A stretch of 64,000 nucleotides of DNA from Streptomyces sp. TLI_053 (GTDB lineage Bacteria; Actinomycetota; Actinomycetes; Streptomycetales; Streptomycetaceae), in contig NZ_LT629775.1 of NCBI RefSeq assembly GCF_900105395.1, positions 310,001-374,000 on the forward strand, written 5' to 3'. A program made the position numbers and the translations under genes. Under the pieces are notes generated by a model. That model was not told the DNA's origin. It ran no database searches and saw nothing but the letters and a program-made list of their open reading frames with translations. Of the stretch, positions 8,001-16,375 are shown piece by piece (the stretch's first letter is position 1; each line of letters begins with the position of its first letter).

Positions 8001-10029
8001 GATCACGATCGTGAAGTCGGTGGACCCGGGCACGGTCGGTGCCGCCGGCCAGGCAGTGGCGTACGCGTTCCTGGTGACGAACACAGGGAACGTGACGCTG
8101 ACGAACGTGTCGGTGTCGGAGACGGCGTTCTCCGGGACCGGCACGCCGCCGGTCATCACCTGCCCGGCCGGCGCGGCCTCGCTCGCGCCCGGCGCGTCGG
8201 TGACCTGCACCGCCCCGTACACCGTCACCCAGGCCGACGTGGACGCCGGTAGCGTGACCAACTCGGCCGTGGCGACCGGGACCCCGCCGACCGGTCCGGC
8301 GGTCACCTCGCCGCCCTCCAACGCGGTCGTGATCGCCATGCCCACCCCGGCCCTGACGATCGTCAAGTCCGTGGACGCGACGCGGCTGACGGCGCCGGGC
8401 CAGGTGCTGGCCTACTCGTTCCTGGTGACCAACACGGGCAACGTGACACTGACGAACGTGTCGGTCACCGAGACGGTCTTCACCGGCAGCGGCACCGCCC
8501 CGGCCGTGACCTGCCCGGCCGGCGCCGCCTCCATGGCCCCGGGCGCGTCGGTGACCTGCACCGCCTCGTACACGGTGACGCAGGCCGACATCGACCGGGG
8601 CACCATCGACAACACGGCGGTCGCCACCGGCACCCCGCCGACCGGCCCGCCGGTCACCTCCCCGCCGTCCTCGGCGAGTGTGCCGAGCACGAAGACCCCC
8701 GCGCTGACCGTCGTGAAGTCGGTGGATCCGGCGACGGTGACGGCTGCGGGTCAGAGTGTGGCGTACGCGTTCCTGGTGACGAACACAGGGAACGTGACGC
8801 TGACGAACGTGTCGGTGTCGGAGACGGCGTTCTCCGGGACCGGCACGCCGCCGGTCATCACCTGCCCGGCCGGCGCGGCCTCGCTCGCGCCCGGCGCGTC
8901 GGTGACCTGCACCGCCCCGTACACCGTCACCCAGGCCGACGTGGACGCCGGGAAGGTGATGAACACGGCGGTGGCGACGGGTACTCCGCCGTCCGGCCCG
9001 CCGGTCGCCTCGCCGCCGTCGGACGCGGTCGTTACGGCGACCCCGACGCCTGCGCTGACGATCGTGAAGTCCGTGGACGCGACGCGGCTGACGGCGCCGG
9101 GCCAGGTGCTGGCCTACTCGTTCCTGGTGACCAACACGGGGAACGTGACACTGACGAACATGTCGGTCACCGAGACGGTCTTCACCGGCAGCGGCACCGC
9201 CCCGGCCGTGACCTGCCCGGCCGGCGCCGCCTCCATGGCCCCGGGCGCGTCGGTGACCTGCACCGCCTCGTACACGGTGACGCAAGCCGACATCGACCGG
9301 GGTTCGGTGATGAACACGGCGGTGGCCACGGGTACGCCGCCGACCGGCCCGCCGGTCACCTCCCCGCCGTCGTCCACCAGCGTGCCGGACACGCCGACCC
9401 CGGCACTGACCATCGTGAAGTCGGCCGAGCCCACCAGGGTCACCGCCGTCGGCACGACGATCGCCTACGCGTTCCTGGTGACGAACACGGGGAACGTGAC
9501 ACTGACGAACGTGTCGGTGACCGAGACCGCGTTCTCGGGTTCGGGCACCGCCCCGACGGTGACGTGCCCGGCGGGTGCGGCGTCGTTGGCGCCGGGGGCG
9601 GCGATGACGTGCACGGCGTCGTACACGGTCACGGAGACGGACCTCGCCGCCGGACGGATCACCAACACGGCGACGACGACGGGTACTCCGCCGACCGGTC
9701 CGCCGGTCACCTCCCCGCCGTCGACCGTCACGGTGACCACCGTGCCGCCGACCGTCACGACGTCGCCCTCCCCGTCGCCGTCGACGACGCCGTCCCCCTC
9801 ACCGTCGACCCCGGCTCCGAGCGGGACACCCTCCGCGTCCCCGAGCGAGCACCACGGGAACGGGCACGGCCACGGGACGCCGGGGCACTCGCCGTCCTCC
9901 GGTGGGCAGCCGCTGCCGGACACCGGTTCGCCGGTGGGCGTGCTCGGCCGGATCGCCCTGGTGCTGTCGCTGGTCGGAGCGGGGCTGTACACGGCCAAGC
10001 ACCGGTCGCGCCGCGGCCGGCACGAGTGA
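5095..10029 (+). CDS. Large secreted surface protein with seven DUF11-like repeats and LPDTG anchor
   Basis: A 1,644-residue secreted protein. A signal peptide covers residues 1 to about 45 (AGMAVASILVASALG then PAQA). A glycine-rich domain follows (about 50-235), then a Ser/Thr/Ala linker and a beta-propeller-like region (about 345-600) with NGDLAFDAAGNLYAL and NGIAFDNAGHLFVEY blades. A SpaA-like module comes next (about 605-730), then seven immunoglobulin-like DUF11/DUF7507 repeats (about 737-1547), each opening with A(I/L)TIVKS and containing FLVTNTGNVTLTNVSV. A Pro/Ser/Thr stalk leads to LPDTG at about residue 1607, a membrane helix and RRGRHE, the layout of sortase substrates. The ATG at 5095 has GGAG six bases upstream; GTG 5056 is less likely. 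A surface or adhesive role is probable. Confidence 0.88.
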   Translation: MSAHQGHTWRASLAAPVRRSLAGMAVASILVASALGPLMDSPPAQAAVPLPECVADPGFDHCAAFGYRNEPHSFTVPEGVSAVTAKVWGAGSGANGERAGAAGEYVTGVLAVDGDRTLTVSPGLGGRAGVSAAAGTPAQQGGAGGRSRVRVAGANAGSDVATKAAGADAREQPAKSSLTAAGGATAAKAPGAEAPHRDEAQYVAGIAAGGTAEVARGAGGNGLVVLEWSGPAATRSVADRRTGGSTDAGTDTDTDRAESPSPSAPGSASATTSTAAASASASAEPGAQPSWSGATARATAVPSGAATATPDGTARSAPAPGATGTVPKGRAPGDPLDCTGNVIYAYQRGADATANGTLLALSAPTLAGPTPTSVTATAISTVPGAGFANALGIAGGGTAAYLVRQTPLVAGSVDVYAYSTATNTWTTFTGSATGPADNFVAGAVDPANGIYYYADYTNGIATLYGFDTATNTAIPGIVATFPLPISATGGSNGDLAFDAAGNLYALSSLGTTAAIGRVDGPLPTTGSATGTPLASTTVSVIDNPGSNSYNGIAFDNAGHLFVEYTDGTNTYLKELDPNTGALISGPKPYSDNAFLSVDLGACSTNPTIELQKDVVGRFVSSASSNDQFTLSVTGGGIDTGNTATTTGTATGVQPVTVGPLIAVSGTTYTLGESAAAGGSLANYTTTYSCVDTANGDAPVASGSGTSFALPFPPTVSGSHSPAVLCTLTNTPVAQSPAITIVKSVDATQLTTAGQVLTYSFLVTNTGNVTLTNVSVTETAFTGSGTAPAAVCPAGATSLAPGASVLCTATYTVTQDDIDRSTLDNTAVATGTPPSGPPVTSPPSSAHIPNTPAPALTLVKTADPTTVTAAGQSVTYSFRVTNTGNVTLRNLTVSDTAFSGTGTPPVISCPVAVLVPGAATTCTATYAVTQADIDAGQVTNSATATGTPPTGPPVTTPPSSATVTATQAPAITIVKSVDPGTVGAAGQAVAYAFLVTNTGNVTLTNVSVSETAFSGTGTPPVITCPAGAASLAPGASVTCTAPYTVTQADVDAGSVTNSAVATGTPPTGPAVTSPPSNAVVIAMPTPALTIVKSVDATRLTAPGQVLAYSFLVTNTGNVTLTNVSVTETVFTGSGTAPAVTCPAGAASMAPGASVTCTASYTVTQADIDRGTIDNTAVATGTPPTGPPVTSPPSSASVPSTKTPALTVVKSVDPATVTAAGQSVAYAFLVTNTGNVTLTNVSVSETAFSGTGTPPVITCPAGAASLAPGASVTCTAPYTVTQADVDAGKVMNTAVATGTPPSGPPVASPPSDAVVTATPTPALTIVKSVDATRLTAPGQVLAYSFLVTNTGNVTLTNMSVTETVFTGSGTAPAVTCPAGAASMAPGASVTCTASYTVTQADIDRGSVMNTAVATGTPPTGPPVTSPPSSTSVPDTPTPALTIVKSAEPTRVTAVGTTIAYAFLVTNTGNVTLTNVSVTETAFSGSGTAPTVTCPAGAASLAPGAAMTCTASYTVTETDLAAGRITNTATTTGTPPTGPPVTSPPSTVTVTTVPPTVTTSPSPSPSTTPSPSPSTPAPSGTPSASPSEHHGNGHGHGTPGHSPSSGGQPLPDTGSPVGVLGRIALVLSLVGAGLYTAKHRSRRGRHE
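7303..9740 (+). repeat. Seven tandem repeats in the surface-protein gene, with a 702-bp two-module duplication
   Basis: Seven roughly 350-bp modules encode the immunoglobulin-like repeats. Modules 3 and 5 match base for base over about 190 bp (from 8056 and from 8758). Modules 4 and 6 are nearly identical from 8371 and 9073. Both pairs are offset by exactly 702 bp, so a two-module block was duplicated recently in tandem. Confidence 0.85.
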
Positions 10030-10046
10030 GGGCCCCGTGAGGTAGT

Positions 10047-10110
10047 CCGGTGCCGGTCCGACCGGCACCGGTGAGACGGTCCCCCGGGCACGACGTCCCG
10101 GGGGACCGTC
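10047..10110 (+). terminator. Two consecutive hairpins after the surface-protein gene
   Basis: The first stem is 10047-10057 with 10061-10071 (11 bp perfect, CCG loop). The second is 10075-10088 with 10097-10110 (14 bp perfect, 8-base loop). There is no long U tract, as is usual for Streptomyces terminators. The rest of 10111-10516 shows no convincing gene. Confidence 0.7.
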
Positions 10111-10516
10111 ACCGCTACGCCCCGGCCGGCGCCGCCCGCAGGGCAGGCGACCGCGCGGCTGTCACCGGACCGTTACGGCACGGACGGACCGGGTGACAAC
10201 GGCCACCGCCACGAACCGGTCCCGCCCGGCGCGATACCACGCTCCCGCCCAGGCGCAGGAACGAACCGGCCGGAAGACGACGACTCCCGGGACGGGGCCC
10301 GACGACGCATTCGCCGTCGAGCCCCGTCCGCGCGAGTCGTGGACCGCGTGGCTCGTGCGGTGGGCCTCGTTCGACGAGAGGCTCCAGCGGCAGGAACTCA
10401 CAGTGGGGCGGCACCGGACCGAGGTGCCGGTGTCGTGCCGGCCGAGGAGCCCGGCGGTGCTGAAGCGGACAGGGCATCTGGTGAGCATGCCGCCCTCCAC
10501 GGTGGAGCCGGGGGGG

Positions 10517-10816
10517 TCATCGTGGCAGGAGGCCCAGGAGGAGGGATCCCGAGACGAGGAAGGAGCAGTGGGCGCCGACCAGGAGCGCCCACTCCATGGG
10601 CTTCGCACGCCACTGACTGCGGAACATCAGTACCCACTCGTTCACGGCGGAGCCGACCGCGAATCCCAGTAGCGGGAGCCACAAGGCGCTCCACCAGGAC
10701 CAGATATCAGCGTACTTGAGCACGACGAGGAGCGCACCGCACAGTGTTGCGGTCAGGAACCACCCCGGTTCCCGCTCGTGTTCGCCCGTACGTTCCGTTC
10801 GCGCGGAAAACGTCAA
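10517..10816 (-). CDS. Small integral membrane protein
   Basis: A 99-residue protein with three hydrophobic segments (FLTATLCGALLVVLKY, LWLPLLGFAVGSAVNEWVL and ALLVGAHCSFLVSGSLLLGLL) and a charged N-terminus. It begins at TTG 10816, with only a weak ribosome-binding site. There is no family I can name. It is transcribed in the same direction as the secreted-protein gene upstream at 11353 but is separated from it by about 110 bp. Confidence 0.6.
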   Translation of the reverse strand: MTFSARTERTGEHEREPGWFLTATLCGALLVVLKYADIWSWWSALWLPLLGFAVGSAVNEWVLMFRSQWRAKPMEWALLVGAHCSFLVSGSLLLGLLPR

Positions 10817-10927
10817 TTGAGACCCTGCTTTGTGAAGTAGTCGATACTTTCGTCACTCGCAGGTGAAGGGGCGTGCCGCAGCGAGTGCCTGTGGCACGCC
10901 CCGTCACCTATCCGATCAGCCCGGCCG

Positions 10928-11353
10928 TCAGTGGAAGACCTGCCAGATTCCGTAGAGGTTGGAACCCACGTTCGCGATCGTCAACGGGGCCTTCACAGCC
11001 CAGGACAGGCTGTCGTACCACTTCTTGAAGGCCTCGAACGATCCCCCGACGGCCTTGGCGAAGCCCGGGACCTTCTTCAGCAGCTTGACGAAGCCGTCGA
11101 ACTTGCCGGTGACGGCCGCCTGGCCGGTGGCGATCGACTCCAACTCCGCGCGCTCTGAAGTGCTGTACAGAACGGGCGAGTTCAGCAGACCGGTGGCCAG
11201 CGACCGGATCGCCCGCTGCTGCTCCGGCGTCGCGACGGTGACAGCAGGGCGCTCCGGAGCGCCGGTGCTCGCCTGCGCGGCCGTGCCACCGACCCCCAGA
11301 ACGATCGCGGCGAGTACGGTGGCGGCGCCGAGGCGCACCGTGGTGCGGTTCAT
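10928..11353 (-). CDS. Small secreted protein, function unknown
   Basis: A 141-residue precursor with a clear Sec signal peptide (MNRTTVRLGAATVLAAIVLGVGG cut short here after AAIVLG; a likely cleavage site follows AAQA). The mature part is Lys/Phe-rich with amphipathic segments (GFVKLLKKVPGFAKAVGGSF and AFKKWYDSLSWAVKAP) that could bind membranes. The ATG is preceded by AGGGAG at good spacing. The composition resembles small secreted bacteriocin-like proteins, but no family is recognised and no maturation genes are nearby. Confidence 0.7.
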   Translation of the reverse strand: MNRTTVRLGAATVLAAIVLGVGGTAAQASTGAPERPAVTVATPEQQRAIRSLATGLLNSPVLYSTSERAELESIATGQAAVTGKFDGFVKLLKKVPGFAKAVGGSFEAFKKWYDSLSWAVKAPLTIANVGSNLYGIWQVFH

Positions 11354-11940
11354 GTATTCTCCCTTTGTTTTTATCGAGGGGTAGGGCTGGACGACGGGTC
11401 GTGCGGCCGATAGGCCTGGAAACTCTTCGGCCCCGCGCTCGCGTTCAGCCTCAATCCCGCGGCAACTGTCCTTTTGGCATTCGCATATGAATGGCCGTCG
11501 GACCGAGCTCTGCTCTGTGGAAGAACGTAGTGCATCGCTTCCGGATTGCCCATGGAACTTCTGTCATGAACCGGATAACTGGACAGGTGGCGGGTTCGCC
11601 TCCGCCGATCGGCGGGGAGGGCACCGCTGCTCCGCATCCGGTCATCACTGTGATCGCGGCTCAGAAATAGCCACGTGGACGAAACCTCGGTCGGTCGGTA
11701 GCGCCCGCCTCGACGCCGCCACCTTCGAAGACCGGCAGCGGTCACACCCGCGTCACCGTTCCGTCGGTCGTCGACTCCTTCATCGCCCGCGACGCCATCC
11801 TGGCCGGCGCCACGGACCGCGGCCTCACCAAGGACCGGAAGCGTCCGGCGGGCCGCTCCCGACGCCGGCTCGGGCGGAAGCCGGGCGGGGTCGAGAATTC
11901 CTGAGGACACCCCACCGCGTATGCAGCAGGATGACGCAGT
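11354..11940. other. Intergenic stretch without a confident gene
   Basis: The first 150 bp are comparatively AT-rich and probably hold the promoter of the secreted-protein gene ending at 10928. Around 11740-11904 a plus-strand frame (VTVPSVVDSFIARDAILAG) looks like the 3' end of a lost gene, ending at the TGA at 11902-11904. Nothing else is supported. Confidence 0.4.
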
Positions 11941-13452
11941 GTGAAACCCGCGCTGCTCGGCCTCGCCGTGAACCCCAACCTCCCGTCCCACCTGGTCGAC
12001 CGGCTGATCGACCAAGCGGACGAGGATCTCGCCTGTGAGCTGGCGCTGCGTGTGGACCTGAACCGCGCTCAGGTCCGCACGCTGGCGGCTCGGTCCCAGG
12101 CGGCCGCCGTCCAAATCGCCTACGGCGGAAAGCTGCAACCGGAGGACGTCGACCCGGCCTCACAGCCGCTGGCCGCACTCGCCCTGCTCGACCAGGGGAC
12201 CGGGCTGCCACAGTGGGCCCGGTACTTCGCCGCGGATCCGCGCGTGGAACACCGTGAGAAGCTGGCCGCGTGTCCCGGGCTCCCGCCGGACGTGGCCCGA
12301 AGCCTCGGGGACGACCCCGACATCCGGGTCGTCGCCGAACTCGCCCGATGGGCCCCGACCCACCTGGCCGCCGAACTCGCGCCGCATCCGCACGCGGAGG
12401 TCCGCCGCGCGGTCGCCGGCAACGAGGCGACGCCACCGAAGCTGCTGGCGGCGCTGCTCACCGGCGAAGGCATACCTCCGGTGCAGTTGTGCCGGGTCTG
12501 CGACCAGGAGCGGGTTCCCTTCGCCCATGCCCCGGACTGCCCCCGCGCCGACTGCCGGCTGCTGCCGGGGGACGCATGCGACGGATCCCACCAGTCCGCC
12601 GTACACGACGTCCGATGGCAAGCACTGCACAACCCGGCCACCCCGGCGCCGGCCGTGGCCCGGTTCGTCGACCACCCGTCGGCGCTGCTGCGTGAACTCG
12701 TCGCCGCACGCGAGGGCCTGCCACAACAGGCGTACGCGCGGCTGGCCGGGGATCCGATGCCGGGGGTCCGCGCGGAACTGGCGAAGAACCCGTCGATCGA
12801 CGAGCCCCTGGTCCGCAGGCTGGCCCAGGACTACGGCCACGACGTCCAGCGGTCGCTCGCACACCACCCGAACCTGCCCCTCGACGTCCTGGCGCAGCTC
12901 GCCCGCTCGACCAAGCTCGGCTCCCCGCTGCTCCCGCGCATCGCCGCGGCCACGCCCCCCGAGGTCGCCGGCCTCGCCACGGCGGCCGACCCGACCCTGC
13001 GCATGCTGGTCGCCCTGCGCCGCGACCTGCCGGACGCGATCCGCGACACGCTCGCCCGTGACTGCGACGCGAAGGTCCTCAACGCGATCGCCCCGCACCC
13101 AGGTCTCACCAAGGACCAGCTGCTCGCCATGATCGACCGCCACGGCCCCCGCGTGGCCGCGAAAGCTGCCACGAACCCCGACGCGACCGCGATCGTCCTT
13201 GAGCAACTGATCCGTCAGCCCGGTTCCGCGCGCAAGGCCTTCCGCGAGATCGCCCGCCACCCGAACACGTCGCTCCCGGCGCTCCTCGCCTGTCTGGCCG
13301 ACCCTCAGGCCCGCCCCGTCGCAGCCGCCCGTCCAGAACTCCCTCCCGCCGTCATCGTCAGCCTGCTGGCCGACGAGGACTGGCAGGTCGCGACGGCCGC
13401 CGCCGCCAATCCCTCCCTCCCCACGGACGCGATGAGCGCGCTCCTGCCCTGA
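11941..13452 (+). CDS. Leucine-rich-variant / HEAT-like repeat protein with cysteine cluster
   Basis: A 503-residue protein made of about 20-25-residue helical repeats of LRV type, for example LAVNPNLPSHLVDRLI, LAKNPSIDEPLVRRLAQD, LAHHPNLPLDVLAQLAR and AAKAATNPDATAIVLEQLI. In the middle (about residues 185-220) a Cys-rich insert reads CRVCDQERVPFAHAPDC, then C-R-L-L-P-G-D-A-C, suggesting a bound metal or Fe-S cluster. LRV proteins of diazotrophs also join an Fe-S cluster to such repeats, but there the cluster is N-terminal. The start is GTG 11941. The function is unknown; a scaffold or redox-linked protein-binding role is inferred. Confidence 0.8.
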   Translation: MKPALLGLAVNPNLPSHLVDRLIDQADEDLACELALRVDLNRAQVRTLAARSQAAAVQIAYGGKLQPEDVDPASQPLAALALLDQGTGLPQWARYFAADPRVEHREKLAACPGLPPDVARSLGDDPDIRVVAELARWAPTHLAAELAPHPHAEVRRAVAGNEATPPKLLAALLTGEGIPPVQLCRVCDQERVPFAHAPDCPRADCRLLPGDACDGSHQSAVHDVRWQALHNPATPAPAVARFVDHPSALLRELVAAREGLPQQAYARLAGDPMPGVRAELAKNPSIDEPLVRRLAQDYGHDVQRSLAHHPNLPLDVLAQLARSTKLGSPLLPRIAAATPPEVAGLATAADPTLRMLVALRRDLPDAIRDTLARDCDAKVLNAIAPHPGLTKDQLLAMIDRHGPRVAAKAATNPDATAIVLEQLIRQPGSARKAFREIARHPNTSLPALLACLADPQARPVAAARPELPPAVIVSLLADEDWQVATAAAANPSLPTDAMSALLP

Positions 13453-13734
13453 GCCGCAGGCCGCTCGTCCTCTCCTGGCTGTGAGCGACGGCCTGTTCGA
13501 TCTCCGCCACGAACGTTCCCGAGCTGGTGTCCGCGCCGGCCGACCCCGACGTCCTGCGTGCCCGCCGCCGGACGCTGACGCCGGCGACCACCCAGGTCGC
13601 GATCCGGTGCTCCATCTCCTCCATCGTCAGCAGCGGCCCGCATGCCGGATCCGCGCCGCGGTCGGCGACGTCCACGCCCGTCGGCTCGGCCTGGACTACC
13701 GGCGTTGCTCGCGGACACCGGCCTCCGCGGTGCG

Positions 13735-14000
13735 CTGGCGGGGTACGGGGCGGCAGGTGGCTGGTGCTGCAGTGGGCCGAGCGCGGGCGCGCCGGCCAGA
13801 ACCTGGGCGGGCGGCTGGTCGGGATCGTACTCGTCGACGAGGACGCCGGTGCGCCGATCGGTCCGGCCCGGGCGATACTGCGCGTCCTCCTGCACGCCCT
13901 GGACGCGCTTCCCGCCTCACCGGCTTCCTACGGCCGGTCACCCAGGCTCGGCGCTCACAGGCCGAGACGAACGGCATCGGGTCGGTGCCGTGTACGGGAG
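13735..14000 (+). pseudogene. RDD-family membrane protein remnant
   Basis: One frame carries RAGQNLGGRLVGIVLVDEDA and ARAILRVLLHALDALP, matching the GQxLGKRLLG and RxLLR segments of RDD transmembrane proteins. The downstream block (TQARRSQAETNG), which resembles the RRQTLAD motif of the family, is in a different frame. The first helix and a start codon are lacking. It is a frameshifted relic lying between the repeat protein and the convergent WD-like gene. Confidence 0.4.
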
Positions 14001-14005
14001 GGCCC

Positions 14006-15538
14006 TTACGTGGTGACGGAACAGATGAGGATTCGGCCGTCGCGGGTCCCGATCAGTAGGCGACCCGGTTGGGAGACAGTGAGTGCGGTGGGTATCGCGG
14101 TCACGTTGCCGAGGGTGAGACGGTGGCGCCAGAGCACGGTGCCGTCGTCGAGGTCGAGGGCGACGATCTCACCGTCGTCGTAGGTGATGAAGGCGGTGGT
14201 CGAGTCGGTGTCCAGCGCGGTGGCGTTGCAGTCGGTGAGGAAGACCCATCGCGGTGTTCCGTCCGAAGCTTCGCGGCGTACGACGAACGAGTCACCGGGC
14301 TGACGGCTCTGCCTGAAGACGGTGCCGGCGTGGATCAGGCTTCCGTCTGCGGCCTCCACGCCCGGTCCGCCGAAATGTTCTTCATCGGGGACCCAGGAGT
14401 AGGGGAACAGGCGCAGCCCGTCCGTCTTCTTCGTCTCGGTCGGCCGGTCGGGCCCTCGTCCGGACTTCAGCTCGGCGGTGGCTACCCATGGAATTCCAGG
14501 ATGTGAACGACGAGTGCCCTCCTTCTTCACGTAGGACAGGAACCAGGCGCGGCTGGCGTGCCGGATGTGAAAGGGGTACTTGGCGGCAACGGGTACACCC
14601 CGGATTCGGTACCCGGACGGGGCGAGGAGTGGATCGCCGTCCGCCGCTCTCGACAGCGATACGTAGCCGGACGGTTCGGCCTGGTCCACTTCAGCACCGT
14701 CCGCCAGGGACAGCCGGACCAGAGACTGTGTGCGCCGGTTGTGTCTTTCGGGGCGTGCGAGGGAGACCCAGGCCGTGTTCTCGTCCCGGGCCACGGCGAT
14801 CTCGCGGCCCCCTTCTTCGTCCGGGACTGCCCATTCCCGTGTTCCTGACGGGAGCCAGCACTCCAGCTGCACTCCGCCGAGCGTGGCGAGGATCCGGCCG
14901 TCCGAGAGCTCCTGGACCGCCTGCACAGTGAGACGCGGATCCCAGTCCGGGCCCAGCTCGCTCACCAGCTGGTACGCGGCCGCCCTGCCCTCGGGGCGCG
15001 GCGCCGGTATCCGGGGGCCGACCAGTTCGTGGGGGGCGATGGACCCGGGCGCAACCGACGTCCAGTCGGGCCGGACGACCACAGCGGTGTGGCCCTGGGT
15101 GTGCGCTTCCCCGTCCTGCCAGTCATCGGGCGGGGCGATGAGCAAGCGAAGTCGCTGCTCGTCGAGCCACTCCAGCTCCAGGACCTGGCGCCCGCTCCAA
15201 TGCTCGAAGGCCGAGACGGACGTTCCCGTCTCCAGATTGAGCAGGAGCAGGTCACCGGAGAAGAAGTACCCGCCGTCGTACGAGCCGGTTCCGACTGCGA
15301 GCAGCGGCAGCGTGGGGTGGAAGGCCATCGCCTGCACCACGTCGCGGGAGCGGATCAGTGCGCGGCAGGACAGGGTGGCACGGTCGTAAACGCCGACCGT
15401 CGGGTGCTTGGAGAAGCTGTGCGTCCCTGCCACAGCGAGCAGGCCCCGCTGGCCGTCAGCCACAGTAAGGGCGGGGTGGCCGATCTCGGCAAAGGATCGG
15501 GCGCCCAGAATCCGGTCGACGGAGAACGAGTAGGTCAT
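14006..15538 (-). CDS. WD-like beta-propeller protein
   Basis: A protein of about 510 residues, cytoplasmic (no signal peptide), with blade-like repeats such as GLLAVAGTHSFSKHPTVGVYD, shortened here, and HPTLPLLAVGTGSYDGGYF near the N-terminus. Outer-strand motifs GEIVALDLDDGTVLWRH and RLLIGTRDGRILIC close the propeller at the C-terminus, like PQQ- or WD-repeat proteins. It is probably a protein-interaction scaffold; no catalytic site is visible. ATG 15538 is chosen; ATG 15553 is an alternative five codons upstream. The group II intron begins 165 bp upstream of this gene, within its likely promoter region. Confidence 0.75.
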   Translation of the reverse strand: MTYSFSVDRILGARSFAEIGHPALTVADGQRGLLAVAGTHSFSKHPTVGVYDRATLSCRALIRSRDVVQAMAFHPTLPLLAVGTGSYDGGYFFSGDLLLLNLETGTSVSAFEHWSGRQVLELEWLDEQRLRLLIAPPDDWQDGEAHTQGHTAVVVRPDWTSVAPGSIAPHELVGPRIPAPRPEGRAAAYQLVSELGPDWDPRLTVQAVQELSDGRILATLGGVQLECWLPSGTREWAVPDEEGGREIAVARDENTAWVSLARPERHNRRTQSLVRLSLADGAEVDQAEPSGYVSLSRAADGDPLLAPSGYRIRGVPVAAKYPFHIRHASRAWFLSYVKKEGTRRSHPGIPWVATAELKSGRGPDRPTETKKTDGLRLFPYSWVPDEEHFGGPGVEAADGSLIHAGTVFRQSRQPGDSFVVRREASDGTPRWVFLTDCNATALDTDSTTAFITYDDGEIVALDLDDGTVLWRHRLTLGNVTAIPTALTVSQPGRLLIGTRDGRILICSVTT

Positions 15539-15654
15539 GGGAGATGTTCGCATCCTCTGGAGAGGCGGAGACCACTGCGGGCAGCAGCAACCGCCGCGTG
15601 ACCGCTGCCTGGCAGCGCGGACGCATGCTCGGAGCGGACCGCTCAACTCGCCGA

Positions 15655-15686
15655 CTCAGCCGCTCAGCCGCTCAGCCGCTCAGCCG
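15655..15686 (+). repeat. Four tandem copies of CTCAGCCG
   Basis: Four perfect 8-bp units end 16 bp before the start of the group II intron, in the left flanking DNA. They may mark a replication-slippage site or part of the intron's insertion target. Confidence 0.75.
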
Positions 15687-16375
15687 CCAACTGAAGGGCT
15701 CAGTGTGCGACACGAGGTCGCACCAGGTAAGTAAGGACAGCCACGTGAAGGAGGTATCGATCGGCTGAACTTCGGGCCAGTGTCCAAGGCCCGTCCCCGC
15801 GCTCGCATGCGTCGCTGGTAACGGCGGGGTGTGAAGCCGAGCGTTCAAGCTCAAGAGCACCTCGGCCATCGAGGAGCCACAGGCGAGGGGAAGGCCGGAC
15901 GGGCGAACGAAAGTGAACCCCTGTCTGATGCTCCGTGACTTTAAGGCTGCGCGATGGCATGTAAGCGGCGGCCACAGGACCCGGTGCTGCGAGGCACCAA
16001 GCGACCTCCGGGTAACTGTTCCCGGAGGGAGGACACCGCTGGTTCCGGAGTAGAGGGGGCGCCCACCCCGGTCGCGTCTTACTGGTGCGGAACGTGGAAA
16101 CCCCGTCGGGGTCCAGGCAAGGGCCTGGTAAGCCGACCGCAAGGAGAGCTGAACTCCCCGGCGGGAGAAGGATGATCCAAGAAGCGAAGGCCGGCAGGCC
16201 GAAAGGCCGGAGGAAACCGGAGGACGGGACCTTCGCCCGCCCTGCGCATAACTCGCCGGATACGGGCCCTGGTGGCCCGGCCCGAAAGGGCGCCCACGTG
16301 GATCGGGTGAGCCTTTGAAGTCACCACTGCAAGGACGTCAGAACCGAAGGACAAGTTAGGTACTGGAGGCGCGAA

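Noticed and set aside
5152..9285. A 4.1-kb open frame on the minus strand across the surface-protein gene
   Set aside because: It mirrors the repeats of the real gene; the product is Arg/Gly/Val-rich with no start signal or fold.
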